Origin: Agelas oroides
Lineage: Eukaryota > Porifera > Demospongiae > Agelasida > Agelasidae
Direction of reading: 5' to 3'
DNA: 64,000 bases
Assembly (NCBI GenBank): GCA_949130485.1
Contig: OX422186.1
Coordinates: 3,637,313 to 3,701,312, forward strand
Shown: positions 27,201-39,200 of the stretch, piece by piece
Layout of the letters: each line of letters begins with the position of its first letter
How positions within the stretch are numbered: position 1 is the first letter of the stretch
Notes under the pieces: generated by a model
Seen by the model: only the letters and a program-made list of their open reading frames with translations
Databases searched by the model: none
Told to the model about the DNA's origin: nothing
Position numbers and translations under genes: made by a program

Positions 27201-30200
27201 GGGGAGGTCTTGGGGCATCGTATCGATGCTAAAATCTCTCCAAAAGCAGCTTCAGAGAAGGCACAAACAACAGTGTCTGAAAATACATACACTTTTCCGA
27301 ATATTGATGTTTTTCGGACGGCCATTTTATCGCTTCTAGCGACAACAGGAAACAATGCGCGGGCGTCATTTTTGGTACACCAGGTACTACGTACCTCAGC
27401 TACAGTCTTGTGGTATCGCCGAATGTTTACGCAGTTTTCCCTCCGCGTTTGAGTGTCCGAATATACCTGTCGTCCGATGATTGCTAACTTACTCTATTGC
27501 ATGTGTTGTTGTTCTTGTGGGCCTTTGTAGCATTTTCCCACAGACTGATGCTGTAATTCTGTGCCTCCTTTTCTCCTTTTCTCAAACCATATAGGATTGT
27601 CACTCTGTGCCTGTGTATTTCTCTCCACTTCCTTGACTTCATCTGGGGAGAGTGTCATTTCTTGCTTGAACCTTTCCATCTCTTCTTTTATAGGTAACTG
27701 TACGATGATGTTCTCACTACTTGAAGGGAGGACAACAGTGTGCCGAGGCAAAGGATGATCTGGTGGCTCACTGGTTCGTGTGTTGAGTTGGCACACACTA
27801 GCAACAAGGTCAGTGGTTGGACCCGATAGGTGAAGGAAACAAAATGGTGTAGCCATGTGTGCTAACTCACTTTGTAGTTGGGTGAGTGCTTCGTAGTCTG
27901 GATGCCTATAGCAAAGTGGTCTGGGATCAAAAACAGAAGTGGGTGGCTTATGCTGCTGGCTATATAGGCTTCTTTCCATACTTCAACATTTCAAAGTGAA
28001 GGTTCTGGACTGGGACGGGTATGATTGTGTACTTTGTTGATAGAAAAAGCTAGTGACAACCTGCCAGCCAGTGACATAAAATCATTAAGTGACCAAGCCT
28101 ATGCACTCTCAGAAAGGGATCACATAACAAAACGTTAAACCTGCCACTGACTTTGGCACTAACTATACATGGGCGAAGTGCCTCCTGGAAATGAAAAAGA
28201 ATATAATCTACAGCCTGCGAATGGTGTTAGTGGATGACTACAGCATAGTTGGAGCTGAGTGTGGCTGCCCTGCTGGCATAGCTGCTTTGTGCTACTCGCT
28301 GGACAAATTCTGCAAGTCACAACAGATTCCACAGTTCTTAAGCCCTACCAACCAACTACGTACAAGCCTGGAATCAGCCGAGGGCAAAGAAGGTGAATAT
28401 GCCCATGTGTAAATGACAATGCTATATGTTGCTCTTTTCCAGCAAATTCCAACCCTGATTTGGAATAAAAAGAGCTGGCTGTGCATTCTGGAGTTTTGTC
28501 AGGATTGACTACTGTATTTCTTCAAATAGACGCCGCCCTCGAATAGTCACCACCTTCGAATAGTAGCCGCACAATCGGAAGCTCCGAGCGAAATAAACGC
28601 CGCCCTCAAATAGTAGCCACGGCTAGTATATGCGACACACACACGTAGCTATGTGAATAAATTCTGGCGATGGTCAACAGGCTAGAGCTAGGGCTGTTCG
28701 TGTTGTACGACTAGTTTCCAATGCTGACAGCAGAACTTGGAGGCTGACAGCGTCTAACAGTCGTCACTGTGTCGCTTGTACATACCTTATGGGATGCACT
28801 TTGTTCACACAAGTTGGAGTACGCTCACGTGACGTGTGACATCTTAGAGGCTATCAAACCAACGAAGACAAGACGTTCACCACATTTTGTAAGAAAAAAA
28901 AAGAAGTAATGCATTCCCTGGCCCCAGCCCTAACCCTAACCCTAACCCTTTCCCTTAATCATTTGGCCAACAAGCAACTTCGGTCGACCAACGCACTGTA
29001 CAGTCAAATCAACAGTAGCGCGACGGATTACAAACAGCTCCTTGTTAATATCGAAATTCTGACGTAATTCTGACATAATTTGTTGCGACATGTGTACTCG
29101 AAGTGTTATGAACAAAGTGCACCCCCATACCTTATCCAGCCGCTATTGATGTCAGCGGGCTTTCCGAAGAAATAAACGCCGCCCTCGATTAGTAGCCGCC
29201 CACAAATAGTAGCCGCACAAAAACGGGCAGCGAAAAAAATAGTAGCCACGGTGTCTGATCGAAGAAATACTTGTCCAATCCTTTGCTGATGTAAAACTCA
29301 ACCCTGGAAATATAATGATACTGTTGTTCATGAGATTAGAATTAATATTAAATAAGGGTGTGTCTAATTACCTCGTGACCAGCTCCGCCTTTCTTCCAGA
29401 CTTAGGAGCCTGTCGACAAGCTAGCCACCTCTTGTGCTCCACGACTGTGAGCTCTACAGGAGTGCAGCCTCCAAGAGGAACAGGCGTTTCAAGAGTGCAA
29501 TCCGAGGGAACCGGAGAAGCCTGCATGGTCAACGTCAAGTTGTTTTGATTCAAGGCCGCAAGCGAAGCAAGTCTTTATCTGAAGTAGCAGAACTAGAACA
29601 GCTGCTACAGTGATTGTAGATTGTGCTCTTGCGTGCCTTCATTCTTCATGGATAGTTACATGCTAGCCAAAGCGTTGCACGGCATCTGTAGCGCCTAGAA
29701 ACCCATTCAGGCGATCGAGTGTTCTACTGTGGTCAACGTATGCAAAAAGAGTGGTGACAGCCACTATTGATCGCACGTTACAAATATGTTTGTCAGGAGG
29801 AGTATAAACTCCCCATATTCTCTATAGAACGCCGTAGGATTTTTACCTCAGTCCTCGTACGTGATGTCATTATGCAAGTTGGCCATTCATGCAAGAATTT
29901 TTTGCTTTCCAATAGAAACCCACTATTCCATATTTAAACAAATGCTATATAGCTCACATCTCAGCCTACGTGCCAAGATTAGTAGCTTCACACTGAAGTT
30001 CTCAGTGACAATCTATCATGCAAGTAACCAATGTAACACACGTCCAGACCATCATCATTGGATTTGTGTAATGTTGGCATAGAACACCAGTCTTATGAAC
30101 ACTAGATGACTTCAGAGAAGACATACCCCGAGCAATTACAATGTCAGCAAACAACTGTTTGTTACCCATGCGTGCCCATAACTATTGCATATTACACAGA

Positions 30201-33200
30201 TTAAACGCTTGTGGTATGCAGTGTACATCATATTACATGGGGTATCTATACACTATAATATTAAAGCTGGTTGTAGGGATGGAAGATCAAAGGGGTTTTA
30301 TACTTTCCAACTAAAGGTCTACTCTTGTGCCCAGCCTGCCACACCCCCTGATGGCTGTCATCAAATATTTGCTGACCACTTCATAGAGTAACAGACCGAC
30401 CTCATAAAGTAAATGTGTAAATGACCGACCACATGAAGTAACTGACCGACCTTATCAAGCCTGCGTAGGAGTGTTCTGATTTTTAGACACTAATAACACG
30501 CCATATTTCACTCACCTGTCAAATGGTAGTCTCATGCCGAGACTAGTCAAATTAAGTGAATGAGTAGCCTCATTCCCGGGCCCCCGCCCAGCTTTTCGCA
30601 ATCCTGGGAACAAGGAGGCTGGTGAACGTGAACACGTGCCTGGAGTCCGCATATGCCTGCTCTCCACCGTATCCAAGTGGTTCACCGTATCAAAATGGTG
30701 GACAATACCAATGTTAAATAGAGAAGTGCAGAGGAGTGAACTGCTTTGGTCTCTATCAGGTACACATACATTTTCTTTTTTAGATTGCCATGTCATTGCC
30801 ACGTACAGCAATTGTTTAACCCAGAAAATGTGGTGATTTCAAAATTTTTCACTGGACTGACAAACTGACAAACTGACAGACAGACAAAACCGATTGCCTA
30901 ACCCCTTCACGCATGCGCACACGGGGTAACAATTATATGCAGTCACCCCAGTGCAGCTGATGAGGCCTGGTGTTGGCTGAAACACATCCTTTGCAGTGAT
31001 AGACTTTGCATAGCATTTAGGCCTATTTTTTAGGGAGATGTGGATTGTTGATTGTTCATGTAGAGGTTGACTTGCATTAATTCTGTGAGGCAGTTAATAG
31101 CCACTAGACTGGACTACTGAAAAGGAATTCATTGCTGGTCTGTTTTTTCCACTAAAGTCGATCTTATACATGTACTCCTTAATTAACACCTCTATGACTT
31201 CATTCTGCATCAGATCGAGTTGGAACTATATCTACCGAGATGCATATACTCTTTACATTAGTTTAAATAACTAGTAAATAAATAATGCAACACTACAGAA
31301 AAAGGAGGAAAGTCTAGCCTTGACTTTGTAGCCAGGTCTTTAACACCCTAGATCAAGTAAAGATTCTAGGAACTGGAATGGTATCTACGGTAAGCATGTA
31401 TTGTACTCGACTATAGTGTCAACCAGGGAGTATTTACTAATGCTGTACTTGCTTGAAGTTTGCATTGCACTTTCTTCAGAAATACACTGTCACTAAGTAG
31501 ATGGTTATGCAGGCCGCAAGAGATAAGGTAGCAAGAAGTTGTGTGTTTGGAAGCTAATCTATACCAAGGGTCTGTGTATAAGACTATACTGCAAAGTAAA
31601 TATATGACTTCATAACTACCTGGCAGCTGCCACTTTCCCCAACTCCTTCGACACCTCAAGATTGATTGTTAAACCACAGCATCTGAATATAAAAGTATAA
31701 CAACAGTGAATGTGGCAGAGAGGCTAGTGAACAGTGTTGGCATTATTTTGGTTGCAAAGAGGTATCACAGTAAATTGTTGCAGGCTAAAATTAATGGGAA
31801 CAAGGGGAAATGAAAATAAATTTTCATACTGCTTTGCATAGGTTATCAGTAGAAATAAGGTTGGCAAAGAATAATGTTACTCCTTCTTTTGTACTACTTG
31901 TTTCTACAAAAACCATGTTCGGCTACCCATAACCCATTTCTGTAACAAGTGTATTTCCTAGTTGCGTTATTTCAAGCAGTCATAACTACATAAATAAATA
32001 CCGTAGTGTCCCGTTAATACGCCCCCCCATTTTGTACACTACATCCCGCCTAAAGTGGGGGGGGGGCTTATATTCGAGGATGCAATTAGTCTCGACTATA
32101 AGCCCCCCCCTATGAAATCAATGCCTTTCACTATCAACTAACTATGGCGACGACTTTCAGGATCGAGAGTACTGTTCGCGGACATCACGTTTACAAAGCT
32201 GCGTGGTCTCCCTACATCGGAGAAGAGCTGCCAGTTCAACGCGAGGTCAATAACATTCACGACGACTTCGCTGTAGCTGTCCTCAAGAACGGCAACACTG
32301 TCGGTCATGTACCACGGGAAATTTCCAGAGTCTGCTGGTATTTCTTGCACAAGAGTGGCAGCGAGACGACTATAGTCTTACTGAACGCACTTGCAACGTA
32401 TAGTAAGCACGTGTAGTTTTGATGTTCCAGAAGACGCTCACCGGGGGGGGGGGGGGGGGGGGCGTTATAACGAGTCAAACCACCCTGTGCAGGAACTTTG
32501 GCGGAAAAGAGGGGGGGGGCGTATTTTCGAAGGGGGCGTATTAGCGGGACACTACGGTAACAGTATCTTACCAAAACATTCAAGAAACTAATATCTATGC
32601 GATCACTGAAAATAAAATATGTACTCCACACCTGATCATTTCCAGTGTGGAAATTGTGTTCAGTAACTGCAAAACTCCTCCACCACTTCTGATGACAGCA
32701 AAATCTGTGCTGTTTGTCAATAAAAATGGTAAATGCTGTGTCAGTAAAACTGCAAGGAAGAGACACTCAACTTGGATAACAAAACTCTAGGAGTACACTT
32801 CTATAATTCAGCTGCAAACAAACTGTCTCTTGCATAAATGTCTACAGCATAATCCTCCTCCTAAGAAACATATACATGGAAAAGACTCACATCAAGTATT
32901 TCAGTGAATCCAAAGAGGAAAGTTGTGCAATCAGAGCTTCACCAGATGGTAGCTGAGAGCTCTTTGTAAATTTAAATCTGTGGACACAAATGTATCATAA
33001 GTGTACATCAATTATTACCCAGTTCATATACTTTCTAGTATTCTCTATATGTACAACTACTCTCAAGTATCGTGTGATATTCAATGGTAGTTATTTGATT
33101 GCAGCTGTTGCCCAGGGAAACTATATAAAAACTTCATTGTGTGATGTGTGCGCAAGTATATATTGCACATGTGCAAACTCACAAATGATATAGCAACAAA

Positions 33201-36200
33201 CAGTACAAAGACAGCTGAAGAAGACTACAGCACTGTAGTCGAAACGTTGGCATTTGATGATAATTGATGTAAAAATTCGGGTTGGAATTGAAGAAACCAA
33301 AAATCAAAGACAGCTTTGTTTAGTATGCTAAAGTACACAAGGCTAAGAATGTTGTGAAGAAAACTCAAGGTATAAACGCTTGGAAATGGTGGCGTGATTC
33401 AATCAGCAAACAGAGAAATGCAGAAGATAAAAGCTATAGACTCTTCCACTGCTTTTTTTCAGAGCTTTGACTACTACTTAAAGGGCAGGCTATAGGTAGC
33501 ATCTTAGACAAGGAGTTTGAAGGAGTAAGAAAAGTACTTGAGGCTAAATGCAAAACTTTGAGATGACAGTAAGCAGCTCAGGCAATAACAGAAGATGAAG
33601 AAGAAAAGCTCTGTTTGGGTAACCAGCCAGGAACCATTCTTTATGCAATACTGAGTACCATGCTTTTTAGGTGGAGGAGCTGTAATGAAGATCATCATGC
33701 TTGCCTAGCAGACTTTCTTGTATCAGAGGATGATGAAAGCACAGAATACATTGAATCCTTGATTGTAAAGGGGACAAAAACCAGAACAGGATGTGAATGT
33801 GAATGGCAATAGGAAGGTGCTTTCAATCCCTGTATGTATGGCACTGGGACCAGGTGTGGTCCAGTTCTTTATTATAAAAAGTATGTAAGTCTTCATCCAG
33901 AGAGGGCATATGAAAGTAAATTCCCTTTCTACCTTGCAACTGCTAATACTTTTAAAGAGAACATTCATTACAAGAGCTAATTTGTAGGTATCCACTCATT
34001 GCCAAAACTTGTCTAGCACCAACAACAGTGTTGTGGTGAGGACTTTGTCTATATAACAGCTTCTGATGTCATACCTACCCAATTGCTCACCTAAACTTGT
34101 ACTAACACAATGCAAATCTGCCCTTTCGAGCCATACACACAAAACTGTTCAATGATTTGAAAGAACAGCATGAATCAGTCACCTGATTAGCTGAAGGTCA
34201 CACAACCGTGTGTACTCAGATAATGCAAAACGGTCACAGTTATATAATGCATTAGTCACAGTGAGTGTATAACATAACCTCAACTGTTATTGCATTACCT
34301 TCGCACACACACATCAAAGTACTCAAGGTTAGTTCAGTGTGCTGTAAATAATATACGATCTCCATAATACCTTATGCTCTGAATGGAATCATCATCACAT
34401 AAAAAAATCGTAGATTGTCATCTTCAGCAAATACAAGTAAAATTAAAAACATTTTATCAGTAGTATTACTGGCAAGAATAAAAATCATACAGCATTACAT
34501 TTTAAGTTAAACTTAGCCATGAACTGAACCAAACAGGTAGGTTATAGCAATTTTTCTTCATACAAGTATAAAACTTGGCTCAAGCTACTGTACTGTGTGG
34601 ATGTATTTTCAAGTGAAATAAAGCAAAACATTTTGCATCCATAAGTTTAACAGCCTTCGGTTGGGTCTAAAACATTGCTACTCTCCCATATATGCTCCTT
34701 GAGGGAACAATGCTTACATTATATGAATCAACAATTCCACCCATTCAATGGCAAAAACTAGTCAATAAAATCAGCAGCAAGCCTTCACAGACTGACCAGT
34801 TAGACATGTAACAACTCACTCTAATGTTTCTACATTCGGAAACTTTCCAAGAAAGGCAACAAATGCAGTAACAACCTTCCTTCTTATCAACGTCTTCTTG
34901 AGACTGAAAACAAGTGAACAGAGAGAACACTAAAATAATTACAGTGACTGTGTAGATTTGATTGTGCTGCACAAGCACTGTCTCCTGGGTTTTGAGGTGT
35001 AATAGTTTATCTGTGTATTGCATTTTTCGGCCACACCCACTCACATTACCATGGCAAGTTCTTCATGCATGAAAGATGCTACACACCTCTTCTATATTCT
35101 AGTTCTGCTATCAGGTGCTAGATTTTTTTCCTCTGGCTAACTTTCAGAGTACCACATGTTAGTAGTTCTGCTTGACCAGCAGTGCAAAGCCTGTTGATTA
35201 GTTTCAAAGTAATGTCATCTCATGCATGCATGCAGACAGAAAGAGAGCAGTATACATTGCTGCTGACAGTTTAGCACTAGATGCCATGCATGACTACAAC
35301 TGTTCAACACTTGAAACATTCGTTATCATATCACAATCAAAACTTAGCCCACAGTACCAGTCAACAGTTCAGTAACACACAAAATCTCCTGCATCACAAA
35401 TATATATACTGTACCTGAGACACTTTACATTCACTAGTGGATGACAGCACTCTGATGTCAGCACCTGTAGTTCTTCGCCTCCCAAGTAACAAGAATGGAA
35501 ACCAACTTTTGTCAGTGTATCAAGAGCATTCTGTATACAGTAAGCAACAGCTACAGAATCAGTGGGAGTAAGAATTTCATCTGAAATACACAGTTCACCA
35601 CTCATGCTTGAAATGAGTTCACAACAAGCAGCCTTGTTCTGTGACTCGTGGATGCTGTGTGATAACAGTAAGGGGTCCAATTTATCCTGCTGTAACAGTA
35701 CATGAAGGACACCAGTAGCGACATCCCCAGATAGTTTTGTTAATCCACAGTAAAACTTCCACATGACTCGCATGTGCCTATCACCACCATGTTCCTCTGC
35801 TGCCTTCAACTGTTCTGCATCTGGAAGTTCAGTTAAGTGATAAGCTGCAAGAAATTCTTGGAAGGTAAGATGAGCAAAGCTGTAAGTCTCTTCCAAGCCC
35901 TGCTCTATAAGCAGTCTGTCTTCAGTAAGTAGGCCTAGACTTGTCAACCTGAACTCTCTTGATCCAATGTGCTCCTGAATTTCATCTTTGGCAAAGATCT
36001 GCTCTGACTGTACTGTAGCAATGTAAGCTAATCTACAAATGTTCTGGAATATCTCCAGTGTTCCTGAAGGTAGTTGCTTGATGTCACTCAATTTGGAGCA
36101 TGTTATGCCTAATTTCCTCATGTTAAGCAGCAAGGTATGTAACATGAACTTGTTGTAAATATCAGTTTCAGTGTGTGGAAGAGTGCCAGTTTCTAGATTA

Positions 36201-39200
36201 TCATTAAGGTAGACAACCATAGCTAAGTGCAGCGGAAGATAACACATGTGGCTAATGTTTGGATGGCGTTGCAGGTAAGTCGATAAATTTTTTACTTTAT
36301 CATCCTTCCCCTCATAGTGCTCCTGGATGTATTGTTGTATTTCTGGACGAAGAAATCCAAGGACTTCAACTCGCTGTGTTGCATATTGTCGTATATCATG
36401 AGCTGCAGCAGGCCGGGAAGATGCAGTCACTACAGAATTGGGCAGCATTCTGCCAGCAAGAACCTCCAGAACAAAGTTACCAGGAATTAAGCTTTGTGGA
36501 TATTCATCAATTCCATCAAACACAATGCACACTCCCTTTCCACCTGAGTTAGACACTTCCTCTCCAACAGCATGGCAAAGGTGCCCAGTGTCATACAATT
36601 GTAGAATGTCATCTAATTTGACCTCTGGCTTATTATGAAATCTTCGAAGTGGGACCAAAAGCAACAGTGAAATGTCTTTGAGGATATTCTTGTTTGCCCA
36701 GTCAAGACTGACCTTATTCATTAGGGTCGTCTTACCGCAACCAGGCCGTCCCTCAACCACTATCCTAGCACCACCTTGCAAACTATCAAAAAACGTATTA
36801 TAACCAACTCTTTTCTTCTTGCTGACTATATCATCGGCAGATCGCTGAATTGTCATAAGAGTGTAGTCATCGCTAAATGTCAGTTTATCTGATTTCAATA
36901 TCGCAAGGTTTATAAATGTTACTTTTCGCATAGGAGGCCAACAATCTTCTTTCTGAAGAGTAGCTCTTTGGTACACTGCACAAACATTGCTACAGTAATT
37001 ATGATAAGCAGCACCTAAAAACAAAAAGAAGAAATTGCAATATTACTTTCTTGGGAGCACATGATGATTCCTACCTTTACACCAATAAACCAATCGCTTG
37101 TTACTGCATGGACATGTGATTCGGTTGTAGTGTAAGTCCCACGGGGAAGTACGCATATAGGTTAACACTTCTGTTCAGTGAGTGAGGTGGTAGCATTAAG
37201 TTATGAAATTTCAAGTAGCCCTTGACATTAGTTTCCTCAAATCTTGCTTACAACTCAGCATGGTTGCAAGGTCACTTGTATTTATAAATATTCACAGAGG
37301 TTGTGTATGATATAGCACAGAATCAAGCTTTGATCAATATTTGGAAGTGACAGTAGTACATATGCAATGATCTGGCCAAGTAAACCTCAGTTTATTGAAG
37401 CCTGCACCTAGGCTGTGTTTTTGTGTGATTTTATAACCAGCAACACCTATAAATTTCCGTAAAAGCAATCCACAAGACAAACACAAAAAGTATGCACTAC
37501 TAAAATTGAGATTTTTGTTAATCTTTCTTCGACCAAATTCAAAACTGGCTCAAGTACTAACCATGGTTCGAGCCAAGAACATTTTACCTCAGCATAAAAT
37601 GCCCAAACCATGGCATCATCACATCTTCAAATTAAAACAGGTGAGCTTACAGCAACCACAGGAAAATCTTTACCCTAAAAGCAGTTCATTGATGCTGCAT
37701 GTGTATGAGAACATGTTGTCATTGGAATGCTGACAATGTCCACTCTGTAGTCCAGTGTCTAGTTTTATGGGGGTCCCATTTAATACTGTGTGAAAAGTCC
37801 CACTTCCAATTAAGAGCATAAAGAGCAACGTGGGGAATGTGTGCTATATCGATCGTGTTCATAGCAGAAACTACACCTTTGGAAAGGTCAGCCAGTTGTT
37901 GCAGACATACAGTCTAGGTGTAGTTTAAACACCAGTAATATGTAGGCATGAGGCTTTGCTTATATGTTGACCTCTGATTTCATGCTATCATCCCCACTTT
38001 GTTTGCACACATTTTGGCAGGCCATCCCTACATATGTTCGTACATTTTAATTAATTAATGTTTGCTTAGATGCTTGCTTAGGCATATCATGGGAAGAAAT
38101 AACTGTTCATACACACTGCCTGAGCAGATAATCTCAATATCCACCACCTCAGCCTCTGGCTCAATTATCTCCAGACCAAGAGCTATTCTAGGGCTTAGTT
38201 TGGGAATAGGAATCATTATTAAAGTCATACCATTCACATGCAGAAATGTTAGTTTGATGCTCATTACAGTTGGGATTTGGTCAAAGGGTGGTCTGAGGTA
38301 TATTTGCCCAAGAAACCTATTGATACTGCTACCACCCACATGCCGAAGTTTCTGCCTTCAGAGTTGCACCATGAATGACTTTGACCATCAATCAGTTCAT
38401 AAAGAATGAACTTAGAGTCAAAGAGGACAAACAGACTGACACTTTATATGTGTACACACAGTGTTGATGCAGAGTAAAACAGAGAGGCACCTTCCCTGTC
38501 TGCATTTACTGAGTGGAGCTGAAGCAAAATAAAGCACTTTACAATGACACCAGGCTTGATACAGAATGGACAGGGGATGAAGGCTATCCTTGTGGAATGC
38601 CCACTGGTACCTTGATGCTCATCACAAGAGGCTTGCCAATAGGGCACCCTAAGAAGAGAAATTAGCATTGCTTTAGTGCTGATAGATTGAGACAGCACAT
38701 TGCTGCCTTGTCAGCCACTGTTTAGGAACCCTGATTAATCTTGCATACGATAAACCACATAGGAACAAGTGTGCAGATACTGCTGCTACCCATACATACA
38801 CAGAAGATTCTTTGATTCAAACCCTTGAGGCTTTACTTTAGCATGACACTTCACAAGAGTACCAGGGACTCATTTCTAAAGCTTATGGACACAGACTACT
38901 TGAGCCATTATATTTGCTGGAATAATTTTCCTGAACACCATTTTGAAAGGAGCACCCAGTTTCCTCAAGTGAGTGGCTGGATCTACAGTTCTAGCCTGGC
39001 AATTTCTACTCGAAAGTCTTATCACATTCTGCAAGTTACCCCTGAAGACTTGTACCACATTTCTGGCCATTATAATTAAAAGATGTACAGTATTACTCAC
39101 TCTTAATGCTTGTTTCCCAGATGACAAAGCCAAAGTACCAGTTGGTAAGTGATTCATATTCGAATGAGTTGTTGCACTATAAACACGTTCAAAGGGTGTA

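Larger units (their letters stand above)
22513..27494. mobile_element. 4.98-kb TIR element, perfect 104-bp ends, TA target
   Basis: Arms 22513-22616 and 27391-27494 (GAGTAAGTTAGCAATC...) are identical over 104 bp by my reading and are flanked by TA (22511-22512, 27495-27496). The element interrupts a YqaJ-type gene. The interior holds a 1.95-kb fold-back, a SINE, a MITE and candidate frames at 22695-22880 (-), 27179-27324 (-) and 26769-27452 (+). I recognise no transposase. Perfect arms suggest recent insertion. The superfamily is unknown; a TA target would fit Tc1/mariner-like elements, but such long arms and length are unusual. Confidence 0.85.
32001..32557. mobile_element. 557-bp TIR element carrying a HIRAN-like frame
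   Basis: TIRs are CCGTAGTGTCCCGTTAATAC on the left and its near-complement on the right, flanked by TA (31999-32000, 32558-32559). Subterminal runs of C or G adjoin TTATATTCGA-type motifs. The interior is almost filled by one small frame. A run of 20 G (32443-32462) lies after it. Confidence 0.85.

Noticed and set aside
28928-28948. Telomere or chromosome-end relic
   Set aside because: Only three and a half units, inside a MITE.
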